The position numbers were made by a program, and so were the translations under genes. From Actinacidiphila cocklensis (GTDB lineage Bacteria > Actinomycetota > Actinomycetes > Streptomycetales > Streptomycetaceae): 64,000 bases of DNA. Location: NCBI RefSeq assembly GCF_907177275.1, contig NZ_CAJSLV010000125.1:165561-229560 (forward strand), read 5' to 3'. This document shows, piece after piece, positions 57,496 to 64,000 of the stretch. Numbering within the stretch: position 1 is the first letter of the stretch; every line of letters starts with the position of its first letter. Under the pieces are notes generated by a model, which had not been told where the DNA came from, made no database searches, and saw nothing but the letters and a program-made list of their open reading frames with translations.

Positions 57496-58170
57496 ATGAC
57501 CCGCGTACTTCTGGCCGAGGACGACGCATCCATCTCGGAACCGCTCGCGCGCGCACTGCGCCGCGAGGGCTACGAGGTCGAGGTGCGCGAGGACGGACCC
57601 ACCGCGCTGGAGGCGGCGCTGCTGGGTTCCGTCGACCTGGTGGTGCTCGACCTGGGCCTGCCCGGGATGGACGGCCTCGACGTGTGCCGGCGTATCCGCA
57701 CCGAGGGCCACACCTTCCCCGTGCTGGTGCTGACCGCCCGCGCGGACGAGGTCGACACGGTCGTCGGCCTGGACGCCGGCGCGGACGACTACGTGACCAA
57801 GCCCTTCCGGCTGGCCGAACTGCTGGCCCGGGTCCGCGCCCTGCTGCGGCGCGGCACCACGGAGCCCGCGCAGCCGTCCACCCACGGGGTGCGGATCGAC
57901 GTCGAGTCGCACCGCGCCTGGATGGGCGACGACGAACTGCAGCTCACCGCGAAGGAGTTCGACCTCCTGCGGGTGCTGGTACGGGACGCCGGCCGGGTCG
58001 TCACCCGCGAGCAGCTGATGCGCGAGGTGTGGGACACCACCTGGTGGTCGTCCACCAAGACCCTGGACATGCACATCTCCTGGCTGCGCAAGAAGCTGGG
58101 CGACGACGCGGCCAACCCGCGGTACATCTCCACGGTGCGCGGAGTCGGTTTCCGGTTCGAGAAGAACTGA
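57496..58170 (+). CDS. OmpR-family response regulator
   Basis: A 224-aa two-component regulator. The receiver has EDD at residues 8-10, phospho-acceptor Asp52 in VVLDLGLPGMDG and the conserved Lys in DDYVTKPFRLAEL near residue 103. The C-terminal winged helix (LQLTAKEFDLLRVLVRDAG, WWSSTKTLDMHISWLRKKLG, YISTVRGVGFRFE) binds DNA. TACCAT ends 7 bases before the ATG, so the mRNA is probably leaderless. The kinase gene follows after 12 bases in the same operon. The signal is not evident. Confidence 0.95.
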   Translation: MTRVLLAEDDASISEPLARALRREGYEVEVREDGPTALEAALLGSVDLVVLDLGLPGMDGLDVCRRIRTEGHTFPVLVLTARADEVDTVVGLDAGADDYVTKPFRLAELLARVRALLRRGTTEPAQPSTHGVRIDVESHRAWMGDDELQLTAKEFDLLRVLVRDAGRVVTREQLMREVWDTTWWSSTKTLDMHISWLRKKLGDDAANPRYISTVRGVGFRFEKN

Positions 58171-58182
58171 CCCGCCACCGCC

Positions 58183-59448
58183 GTGCGCCGCCGTCTGATC
58201 TCCTCCACGCTGGCCGTGGTGCTCGTCGTCATCGCCGTCTTCGGGCTGTCCCTGGTCTTCGTGGAGACCAGGACCATCGAGAGCAGCGCGCGCGACGGCG
58301 TCGAGTCCGAGGCGGTGCGGCTGGTCGGGATCGTGGAGAACCGCATCCTGGCCGGTGAGAGCATCGACGCCAAGGGGCTCGACCGGCAGATCGCCGCCGA
58401 CCGCTACGCCGTGGTGCGGGTGCCGGGCCGTCCGCAGGTCACCCTCGGCAGCCCTCCCAAGGGCAAGGTCATCACCTCCACCCAGCGCGGCGACCACGGC
58501 GAGTCCGTCACCGTGGAGCAGCCGCGCTCCACGGTCAGCGAGGAGATCGGCCGCAATCTGCTGGTGATCCTCGCCGTCGCGCTGCTCGCCGTGCTGGCCG
58601 CGGTCGGCCTCGCCGTACGCCAGGCCAAGCGGCTGGCCAGCCCGCTCAGCGACCTCGCCGCGACCGCCGAGCGCCTCGGCTCCGGCGACCCGCGCCCCCG
58701 GCACCGCCGCTACGGGGTGCCCGAGCTGGACCGGATCGCCGACGTTCTGGACGCCAGCGCCGAGCGGATCGGGCGGATGCTCACCGCGGAGCGCAGGCTC
58801 GCCTCCGACGCCTCGCACCAGCTGCGGACCCCGCTGACCGCGCTGTCGATGCGGCTGGAGGAGATCGTGGCCACCGACGACCAGGAGACGGTCAAGGAGG
58901 AGGCGACGATCGCGCTCGGCCAGGTCGAGCGGCTGACCGACGTGGTGCAGCGGCTGCTGACCAACGCGCGCGACCCGCGGACCGGCTCCGCGGTCTACTT
59001 CGACCTCGACGAGGTGATCAAGCAGCAGGTCGAGGAGTGGCGCCCGGCGTATCAGAACGAGAAGCGGGCCATCGTGCGCTCCGGGACCCCCGCGCTGCGG
59101 GCGGTGGGCACCCCGGGCGCGGTCGCCCAAGTGCTGGCCACGCTGATCGAGAACTCGCTGATGCACGGCTCTGGCACCGTCGGCCTGCGCACCCGGGTGA
59201 CCGGCAACCAGGCGGTGGTCGAGGTGACGGACGAGGGCCGCGGGGTGCCGCCCGACCTGGGTGCGCGGGTCTTCGAGCGGACGGTCAGCGGCCGCAACTC
59301 CACCGGCCTGGGCCTGGCGCTCGCCCGCGACCTCGCCGAGGCCGACGGCGGGCGGCTGGAACTGCTCCAGCAGCACCCGCCGGTCTTCGCGCTCTTCCTC
59401 GCCCGCGAGATGCAGCCGCCGCCGCCCCGCGAGGACATCGTCAGCTGA
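58183..59448 (+). CDS. Sensor histidine kinase
   Basis: A 421-aa membrane kinase, partner of the regulator just upstream. Helix 1 is at residues 8-27, an extracytoplasmic sensor of about 95 residues follows, and helix 2 lies at about 126-146, then a HAMP segment (RQAKRLASPLSDLAATAERL). The phosphorylated His212 is in SDASHQLRTPLTAL. ATPase boxes include LIENSLMHG (N box), VTDEGRGVPPD (G1) and TGLGLALARDLAEADGG (G2). GTG start 12 bases after the regulator stop. All catalytic boxes are present. Confidence 0.94.
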   Translation: MRRRLISSTLAVVLVVIAVFGLSLVFVETRTIESSARDGVESEAVRLVGIVENRILAGESIDAKGLDRQIAADRYAVVRVPGRPQVTLGSPPKGKVITSTQRGDHGESVTVEQPRSTVSEEIGRNLLVILAVALLAVLAAVGLAVRQAKRLASPLSDLAATAERLGSGDPRPRHRRYGVPELDRIADVLDASAERIGRMLTAERRLASDASHQLRTPLTALSMRLEEIVATDDQETVKEEATIALGQVERLTDVVQRLLTNARDPRTGSAVYFDLDEVIKQQVEEWRPAYQNEKRAIVRSGTPALRAVGTPGAVAQVLATLIENSLMHGSGTVGLRTRVTGNQAVVEVTDEGRGVPPDLGARVFERTVSGRNSTGLGLALARDLAEADGGRLELLQQHPPVFALFLAREMQPPPPREDIVS

Positions 59449-59472
59449 GCGAGCGGAGTGAGCTGAGCGAGC
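59443..59472 (+). repeat. Short direct repeat at convergent gene ends
   Basis: AGCTGAGCGAGC occurs twice, 18 bases apart, over the kinase stop codon and the gap before the GtrA gene's stop. It looks like a small duplication and no function is evident. Confidence 0.6.
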
Positions 59473-59478
59473 TGGTGG

Positions 59479-60036
59479 TCAGCCGCGCCGGTCGGCGTCG
59501 GCCGTCCGCCGCCTGCGACGGTCCTCGGCAGAGCCGGCGGCGTCCGCGTCCGCGCCGTCGTCGGCGGCCAGGAACGACTCGGCCTGCTCCACCGCGTCCC
59601 GCGCGGGGATCGCCCGGAAGACCCAGGTGCGGTAGGACCAGAAGCGGAAAAGCGTCGCGATGCCGATGCCGAGGAACTTGAAGACGTTGCTCTGCAGCTG
59701 GCTGTCCCAGTCGAAGCCGTACGTGGCCACGAACAGCACGCCGTTCTCGATCACCAGGCCGATGCAGCTGAAGAGCAGGAAGAGCCCCAGCTCCTTGGTG
59801 CGGCCGGCCTTGTCGCGGTCCCGGTAGGTGAAGTAGCGGAACCCCACGTAGTTGAACGCGATGGACACCAGCGTCGCCAGCACGCTGGCGCGTACCGTCT
59901 GCAGCCCGGTGTTGTGCCGGACCAGGTTGAAGACACCGATGTTGACCAGGACCCCGGCGCCGCCCACCGCACCGAACTTCGCGATCTCGCGGTACATCAG
60001 GGCCAGCTTGCCGCGCAGGGCGGTGAATCCGGTCAT
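59479..60036 (-). CDS. GtrA-family membrane protein
   Basis: A 185-aa protein with the four-helix GtrA plan: AKFGAVGGAGVLVNIGVFNLV, ASVLATLVSIAFNYVGFRYF, LGLFLLFSCIGLVIENGVLF and VFKFLGIGIATLFRFWSYRTWVF. The conserved FNYVxFRYFTY and FRFWSYRxWVF motifs are clear. Family members help flip polyprenyl-linked sugars across the membrane, or act in cell-wall polysaccharide export. The C-terminal 45 residues are acidic and then basic, and poorly conserved. ATG at 60036 lacks a strong ribosome site. It diverges from purK by about 200 bases. Confidence 0.92.
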   Translation of the reverse strand: MTGFTALRGKLALMYREIAKFGAVGGAGVLVNIGVFNLVRHNTGLQTVRASVLATLVSIAFNYVGFRYFTYRDRDKAGRTKELGLFLLFSCIGLVIENGVLFVATYGFDWDSQLQSNVFKFLGIGIATLFRFWSYRTWVFRAIPARDAVEQAESFLAADDGADADAAGSAEDRRRRRTADADRRG

Positions 60037-60232
60037 CGTGGCCCTGTCTGTGGGGGGTCGTGGATCGTGGGTCGGTGGCGCGGGGCGCCGGCGAGGGTTT
60101 GGTGTCCCTCATGCTAACCGCCCCCGGGAGATCACCGTGGAGACGTCCGGCGTTCGGGCGGTCGTGCGGCCTATACCCTGGTAGGGCCATCAGCGGGGGA
60201 CCCGCCCCCGTGCACCACCGGCAGGAAACAAC

Positions 60233-61372
60233 GTGACATTCCCTGTAGTCGGCATGGTCGGCGGCGGCCAGCTCGCCCGTATGACCCACGAGGCCGGCAT
60301 CCCGCTCGGCATCAGGTTCAGGATTCTCAGCGACACCGCACAGGACTCGGCCGCGCAGGTCGCCGCGGACGTCACCGTCGGCGACTACCGCGATCTCGAC
60401 ACCCTGCGGGCCTTCGCACAGGGCTGCGACGTGATCACCTTCGACCACGAGCATGTGCCGACCGAGCACCTGCGCGCCCTGGAGGCGGACGGCGTCGCGG
60501 TGCGCCCGGGCCCCGACGCCCTGGTGCACGCGCAGGACAAGGGCGTCATGCGGGCCAAGCTCGCCGAGATCGGCGTCCCCTGCCCGCGCAACCGGATCGT
60601 CGCCGACCCGGCGGACGTCACCCGGTTCGCCGCGGAGACCGCGGGGTACCCGCTGGTCCTGAAGACCGTGCGCGGCGGCTACGACGGCAAGGGCGTGTGG
60701 TTCGTCAGGGCCGAGGCGGACGCGGCCGACGCCTTCCGCGCCGGCGTGCCTGTGCTCGCCGAGGAGAAGGTCGACTTCGTGCGGGAGCTGGCGGCCAACG
60801 TCGTGCGCTCGCCGCACGGCCAGGCGGTGGCCTATCCGGTGGTGGAGTCCGTGCAGGTCGACGGGGTGTGCGACACGATGATCGCGCCCGCGCCCGGACT
60901 GTCCGAGGCGCTCTCCGCGCAGGCGCAGCGCCTCGCGCTGACGGTGGCCGCCGAGCTGGGCGTGGTCGGCCACCTCGCCGTCGAGCTGTTCGAGACCGCC
61001 GACGGCCGCATCCTGGTCAACGAGCTGGCGATGCGCCCGCACAACAGCGGCCACTGGACGATGGACGGCGCCGCCACCTCGCAGTTCGCCAACCACCTGC
61101 GCGCGGTCCTCGACCTGCCGCTCGGCGACCCGCGGCCACGCGCCCCCTGGACGGTGATGGCCAACGTGCTCGGCGGCGACTACCCCGACATGTACGCCGG
61201 CTACCTGCACTGCATGGCCCGCGACCCCGGGCTGAAGATCCACATGTACGGCAAGGACGTGAAGCCCGGCCGCAAGGTCGGCCATGTCACCACCTACGGC
61301 GACGACCTGCCCGACGTGCGCGAGCGCGCCCGTCACGCGGCCGACTATCTGCGAGGGACGATCGATGAGTGA
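60233..61372 (+). CDS. purK: N5-carboxyaminoimidazole ribonucleotide synthase
   Basis: A 379-aa ATP-grasp enzyme making N5-CAIR from AIR, bicarbonate and ATP in purine synthesis. Visible are the N-terminal VVGMVGGGQLARMTHEAG, FDHEHVP near residue 75, the ATP-grasp loop VLKTVRGGYDGKGVW near residue 142, ELAANVVRSPHGQAVAYPVVE and the metal site VELFETADGRILVNELAMRPHNSGH. GTG start with AGGAAA upstream. The last 8 bases overlap purE, so the pair is co-translated. Confidence 0.97.
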   Translation: MTFPVVGMVGGGQLARMTHEAGIPLGIRFRILSDTAQDSAAQVAADVTVGDYRDLDTLRAFAQGCDVITFDHEHVPTEHLRALEADGVAVRPGPDALVHAQDKGVMRAKLAEIGVPCPRNRIVADPADVTRFAAETAGYPLVLKTVRGGYDGKGVWFVRAEADAADAFRAGVPVLAEEKVDFVRELAANVVRSPHGQAVAYPVVESVQVDGVCDTMIAPAPGLSEALSAQAQRLALTVAAELGVVGHLAVELFETADGRILVNELAMRPHNSGHWTMDGAATSQFANHLRAVLDLPLGDPRPRAPWTVMANVLGGDYPDMYAGYLHCMARDPGLKIHMYGKDVKPGRKVGHVTTYGDDLPDVRERARHAADYLRGTIDE

Positions 61373-61907
61373 AGCGCGGGAGCCGACCGCAGCCGTGGTC
61401 GGCATCGTCATGGGCTCCGACTCCGACTGGCCGGTGATGGAGGCCGCGGCCCACGCGCTGCAGGAGTTCGACGTCCCCTTCGAGGTCGACGTCGTCTCCG
61501 CGCACCGCATGGCGCACGAGATGATCGCCTACGGCGAGCAGGCCGCCGACCGCGGGCTCAAGGCGATCATCGCGGGCGCGGGCGGCGCCGCGCATCTGCC
61601 GGGCATGCTCGCCTCCGTCACCCCGCTGCCGGTCATCGGGGTACCGGTGCCGCTGAAGTACCTCGACGGGATGGACTCGCTGCTGTCCATCGTGCAGATG
61701 CCGGCCGGTGTGCCGGTCGCCACCGTCTCGGTGGCGGGGGCGCGCAACGCGGGGCTGCTCGCGGTCCGCATCCTGGCCGCGCACGACGTGGAGCTGCAGG
61801 CGCGGATGCGGGACTTCCAGGCGTCGCTGAACGAGCAGGCCACGGAGAAGGGCCGGCGGCTGCGCGCCAAGGTCACCGGCGCGGCGGGCTTCGGCTTCGC
61901 CCAGTAG
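61365..61907 (+). CDS. purE: N5-CAIR mutase
   Basis: A 180-aa class I PurE, an octameric enzyme that moves the carboxyl of N5-CAIR to C4 giving CAIR. The phosphate and substrate loop is GIVMGSDSDWPVM, the catalytic His is in VVSAHRMAHEM, GAGGAAHLPGM binds the base, and SVAGARNAGLLAVRILA follows. ATG chosen because it overlaps the purK stop and is preceded by GAGGG; a longer in-frame start lies inside purK. Length is normal. Confidence 0.97.
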   Translation: MSEAREPTAAVVGIVMGSDSDWPVMEAAAHALQEFDVPFEVDVVSAHRMAHEMIAYGEQAADRGLKAIIAGAGGAAHLPGMLASVTPLPVIGVPVPLKYLDGMDSLLSIVQMPAGVPVATVSVAGARNAGLLAVRILAAHDVELQARMRDFQASLNEQATEKGRRLRAKVTGAAGFGFAQ

Positions 61908-61922
61908 GCCCCGCGCTGCTCG

Positions 61923-61958
61923 GCAATGTACGGCGGCGTCGCAATGTACTGCGGCGTC
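61923..61958 (+). repeat. 18-bp tandem duplication before the dipeptidase gene
   Basis: GCAATGTACGGCGGCGTC is followed immediately by a copy differing at one base (T for G). It ends 34 bases before the TAGGCT -10 box of the dipeptidase gene, so it covers the region where an activator or the -35 box would be. Confidence 0.8.
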
Positions 61959-62004
61959 GCCGTCCGCACCTCTGCGGTGCACGCCGCCGCATAGGCTGGC
62001 CTGC

Positions 62005-63183
62005 ATGGACTTCCTCGCGCGCGCCCGTGACCTGCTCGCCGCCCACCCCGTCGTCGACGGGCACAACGACCTGCCGTGGGCGCTGCGCGAGCAGGTCTCC
62101 TACGACCTCGACCGGCTCGACATCGCGGCCGACCAGAGCGACCGCCTGCACACCGACATCCCGCGGCTGCGGTCCGGCGGCGTCGGCGGGCAGTTCTGGT
62201 CGGTCTACGTGTCGGTGGAGCTGTCCGGCGCCGACGCGGTCACCGCGACCCTGGAGCAGATCGACGTCGTCCACCGGATGACCGAGCGCTACCCGGACGA
62301 CCTCGCGCTGGCGCTGACCGCCGACGACCTCGAGGAAGCCCGCGGCAGAGGCCGTATCGCCTCGCTGATGGGCGCCGAGGGCGGCCACAGCATCGACGGA
62401 TCGCTGGCCGTCCTGCGGGCCTTCCACGCCCTCGGTGTGCGCTACATGACGCTCACCCACAACACCAACACCCCGTGGGCGGACTCGGCCACCGACGAGC
62501 CCGCCGCGGGCGGCCTGACCGCCTTCGGCGAGGAGGTCGTCAGGGAGATGAACCGGCTCGGCATGCTGGTGGACCTCTCGCACGTCTCCGCCGACACCAT
62601 GCGCGCCGCCCTGCGGGTGGCCGAGGCGCCGGTGCTCTTCTCGCACTCCTCGGCCCGCGCGGTCTGCGACCACGTGCGCAACATCCCCGACGACGTGCTC
62701 GCCCAGCTGCCCGCCAACGGCGGCGTGGCCATGGCCACCTTCGTCCCGAAGTTCATCCTGCCGGCGGCCATCGAGTGGACCGCCGCGGCCGACGCCAACA
62801 TGCGCGCGCACGGCCTGCACCCGCTGGACACCACGCCCGCGGGGATGGCCGTGCAGCGCGCGTACGAGGCGGAGCACCCGCGCCCGGCCGCCACCGCGGC
62901 GACCGTCGCCGACCATCTCGACCACATGCGGGAGGTGGCCGGCGTCGACCACGTCGGTATCGGCGGCGACTACGACGGCACGGCCTTCACGCCCGACGGC
63001 CTGACCGACGTGGCCGGCTACCCGAACCTGATCGCCGAGCTGCTGCGCCGCGGCTGGTCGGATGCCGACCTCGCCAAGCTGACCTGGCACAACGCGGTGC
63101 GGGTGCTGCGCGACGCGGAGTCCGCGGCGGTCGTGCTCCGGGTGAAGCGGGGTCCTTCGGTCATGGTGCAGCCCGCCGGCTGA
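62005..63183 (+). CDS. M19 (renal-type) membrane dipeptidase
   Basis: A 392-aa zinc dipeptidase. Metal ligands are visible in DGHNDLPW near residue 19, MGAEGGHSIDG, LTHNTNTPWADS, DLSHVSADT and FSHSSARAVCDHVRNIPDD; HVGIGGDYDG follows. There is no signal peptide, so it is probably cytoplasmic, cutting dipeptides, possibly with D-residues from wall turnover. TAGGCT at 61992-61997 ends 7 bases before the ATG and there is no ribosome site, so a leaderless message is likely. A tandem 18-bp repeat lies just upstream. Confidence 0.94.
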   Translation: MDFLARARDLLAAHPVVDGHNDLPWALREQVSYDLDRLDIAADQSDRLHTDIPRLRSGGVGGQFWSVYVSVELSGADAVTATLEQIDVVHRMTERYPDDLALALTADDLEEARGRGRIASLMGAEGGHSIDGSLAVLRAFHALGVRYMTLTHNTNTPWADSATDEPAAGGLTAFGEEVVREMNRLGMLVDLSHVSADTMRAALRVAEAPVLFSHSSARAVCDHVRNIPDDVLAQLPANGGVAMATFVPKFILPAAIEWTAAADANMRAHGLHPLDTTPAGMAVQRAYEAEHPRPAATAATVADHLDHMREVAGVDHVGIGGDYDGTAFTPDGLTDVAGYPNLIAELLRRGWSDADLAKLTWHNAVRVLRDAESAAVVLRVKRGPSVMVQPAG

Positions 63184-63189
63184 CCGGTC

Positions 63190-63558
63190 TCAGCAGGCGC
63201 AGAGGCAGAAGGGGTGCCCGGCCGGGTCCGCGTAGACCCGCCAGTTGCGGCTGCCGCCGAGGTCGTCCTCCAGCAGGGTCGCGCCCAGCGCGAGTACCTG
63301 CTTGTCCGCGTCCTCCATCTCGGCGCGCGGTACCGCGATGTCCAGGTGGAACTGCTGCGGGCGCTCCGGGTCGGGCCAGGAGGGCGCCTGGTGCCGGGGG
63401 GCGAGCTGGAAGGACAGCCGCTGGCCCCCCTCGCGGTTGAGGTCCACCCACTCCTCGTCCTCGACCTCGACGGTGCCGCCGACCAGCTCGGCGTAGAAGG
63501 CGGCGAGGGCTGCGGGGTCGGGACAGTCGAGGACGACGGCGCTGAGCCGGCCGATCAT
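63190..63558 (-). CDS. VOC-family (glyoxalase-like) protein
   Basis: A 122-aa two-module vicinal-oxygen-chelate protein. It begins IGRLSAVVLDCPDPAALAAF, contains the central WVDLNREGGQRLSFQL and PQQFHLDIAVPRAEM, and ends VYADPAGHPFCLCAC. Such small VOC proteins act as dioxygenase-like or resistance enzymes, or as binding proteins; function not assignable. The C-terminal CLCAC is slightly unusual. ATG follows AAAGGA. It diverges from an ABATE-type gene across a region with CGGTAAC boxes. Confidence 0.88.
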   Translation of the reverse strand: MIGRLSAVVLDCPDPAALAAFYAELVGGTVEVEDEEWVDLNREGGQRLSFQLAPRHQAPSWPDPERPQQFHLDIAVPRAEMEDADKQVLALGATLLEDDLGGSRNWRVYADPAGHPFCLCAC

Positions 63559-63580
63559 GGCGGGTCCTTTCGTCGGAAGT

Positions 63581-63641
63581 GTTACCGGCTTACGGGTAGG
63601 TAGCGGTAACCGTTACTTCATGATGGCGGAGCAGCGGTAAC
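63581..63641. promoter_or_regulatory. Three CGGTAAC boxes in divergent promoter region
   Basis: CGGTAAC occurs at 63604-63610 and 63635-63641, and its complement GTTACCG at 63581-63587. CGTTAC at 63611 adds a near copy. The last box overlaps the TAACGT -10 element of the plus-strand gene. A regulator repressing both the VOC gene and the next gene is plausible. Confidence 0.5.
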
Positions 63642-63650
63642 GTGACAAGG

Positions 63651-64000
63651 GTGGAGCAGCCCGGAGTACGCAGTCCCGCGCCCGAAGCGCTGCAGCTCGT
63701 ACAGGACCTGGTCAACACCGTGGACCTGGAGGGCGGCGCCGAGGAGTTGCGGACCACGGAGGACGCCGCCCGCTGGGCGCGCGGGCGCGGCCTGTCCGGG
63801 CTCGGCTACGACGCGGGCGCGCTCGCCGACGTCCTGACGCTGCGGGAGGCCCTGCGGGACGTCTGCACGGCCCATACGGGCACCGACGTCCCCGCGGCCG
63901 CCGCGGCGGACCTGGAGCGGCTGCTGGCGCGCGCGCCGCTGCGGCTGGCCGTCGACGCCGAGGGCCGCGCCGCCGTCCGCCCCGCCGACGGGCTCGGCGG
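63651..64000 (+). CDS. ABATE-domain / CGNR zinc-finger-type regulator (3' end outside window)
   Basis: The first 116 residues of a protein of the stress-induced transcriptional-regulator (ABATE) family. Typical features are LQLVQDLVNTVDLEGG near the start, LRTTEDAARWARGRGLSG, and DVLTLREALRDVCTAHTG, followed by LRLAVDAEGRAAV. The C-terminal CGNR zinc finger would lie beyond the window edge. GTG start: TAACGT at 63638-63643 ends 7 bases upstream and no ribosome site is seen, so it is probably leaderless. It diverges from the VOC gene. Confidence 0.85.
   Translation, partial: MEQPGVRSPAPEALQLVQDLVNTVDLEGGAEELRTTEDAARWARGRGLSGLGYDAGALADVLTLREALRDVCTAHTGTDVPAAAAADLERLLARAPLRLAVDAEGRAAVRPADGLG

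Overview
The window is a stretch of very GC-rich actinomycete chromosome (third codon positions almost all G or C). A tRNA-Leu with anticodon TAA that matches the Streptomyces developmental tRNA bldA, together with divIC next to eno, Rpf-type muralytic lipoglycan-layer enzymes, a SigB-type partner-switching locus and a hut cluster, points to Streptomycetaceae. From memory the gene order (mfd, mazG, rpf genes, eno, divIC, ppx, ndh, cfa-like, bldA, thiolase, cbs, hut genes, sigma factor, two-component pair, purK-purE) is that of the conserved core of Streptomyces chromosomes. I saw no insertion sequence, prophage, integrase or CRISPR array.

Layout: 1-9 kb holds the end of an ABC permease, mfd, a beta-propeller protein, a DUF2079 membrane protein and a lipoprotein with a duplicated domain. 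9-15 kb has an orphan DNA-methylase-like protein that joins HTH, M and S-like parts, a membrane protein plus Ser/Thr kinase, and a second DUF2079 paralogue. 15-28.7 kb carries a secreted HNH nuclease, a SurA-like lipoprotein, mazG, a P450, two Rpf/LysM proteins (the second behind a c-di-AMP riboswitch), eno, divIC, DUF501, ppx, ndh with Rex-like operators, and a CFA-synthase-like enzyme. bldA sits at 28.95 kb, followed by a Tat-exported flavin amine oxidase and a prim-pol protein with a perfect SOS box. At 32.1-33.0 kb a Bax-inhibitor/YccA gene is broken by an internal 465-bp inversion. 33-45 kb has small unknown genes, a thiolase, an SGNH hydrolase, cbs, a MatB-like acyl-CoA synthetase, an MMPL transporter and an RpiR regulator. 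46-53 kb is the histidine-utilisation block: a PLP decarboxylase-like gene diverges from hutU, which is followed by an M20 hydrolase, hutF and hutI. 53-55.3 kb is a sigma factor facing its STAS antagonist and anti-sigma kinase. The end has a MocR/AhpD-like divergent pair, an OmpR two-component system, GtrA, purK-purE, an M19 dipeptidase, and a VOC/ABATE divergent pair cut by the window edge.

How it works together: histidine breakdown runs urocanate to imidazolonepropionate (HutU), to formiminoglutamate (HutI), to formylglutamate (HutF), with the M20 protein the best candidate for the last deformylation. The STAS protein and the kinase should control the neighbouring sigma factor by partner switching. 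Redox (Rex-like sites before ndh), second-messenger (c-di-AMP riboswitch before the Rpf gene) and DNA-damage (SOS box before prim-pol) signals can all be read directly from the DNA. About a dozen genes appear to be leaderless, with a TANNNT -10 box 6-8 nt before the start codon. By eye I found no in-frame TTA codon in any of the called genes.
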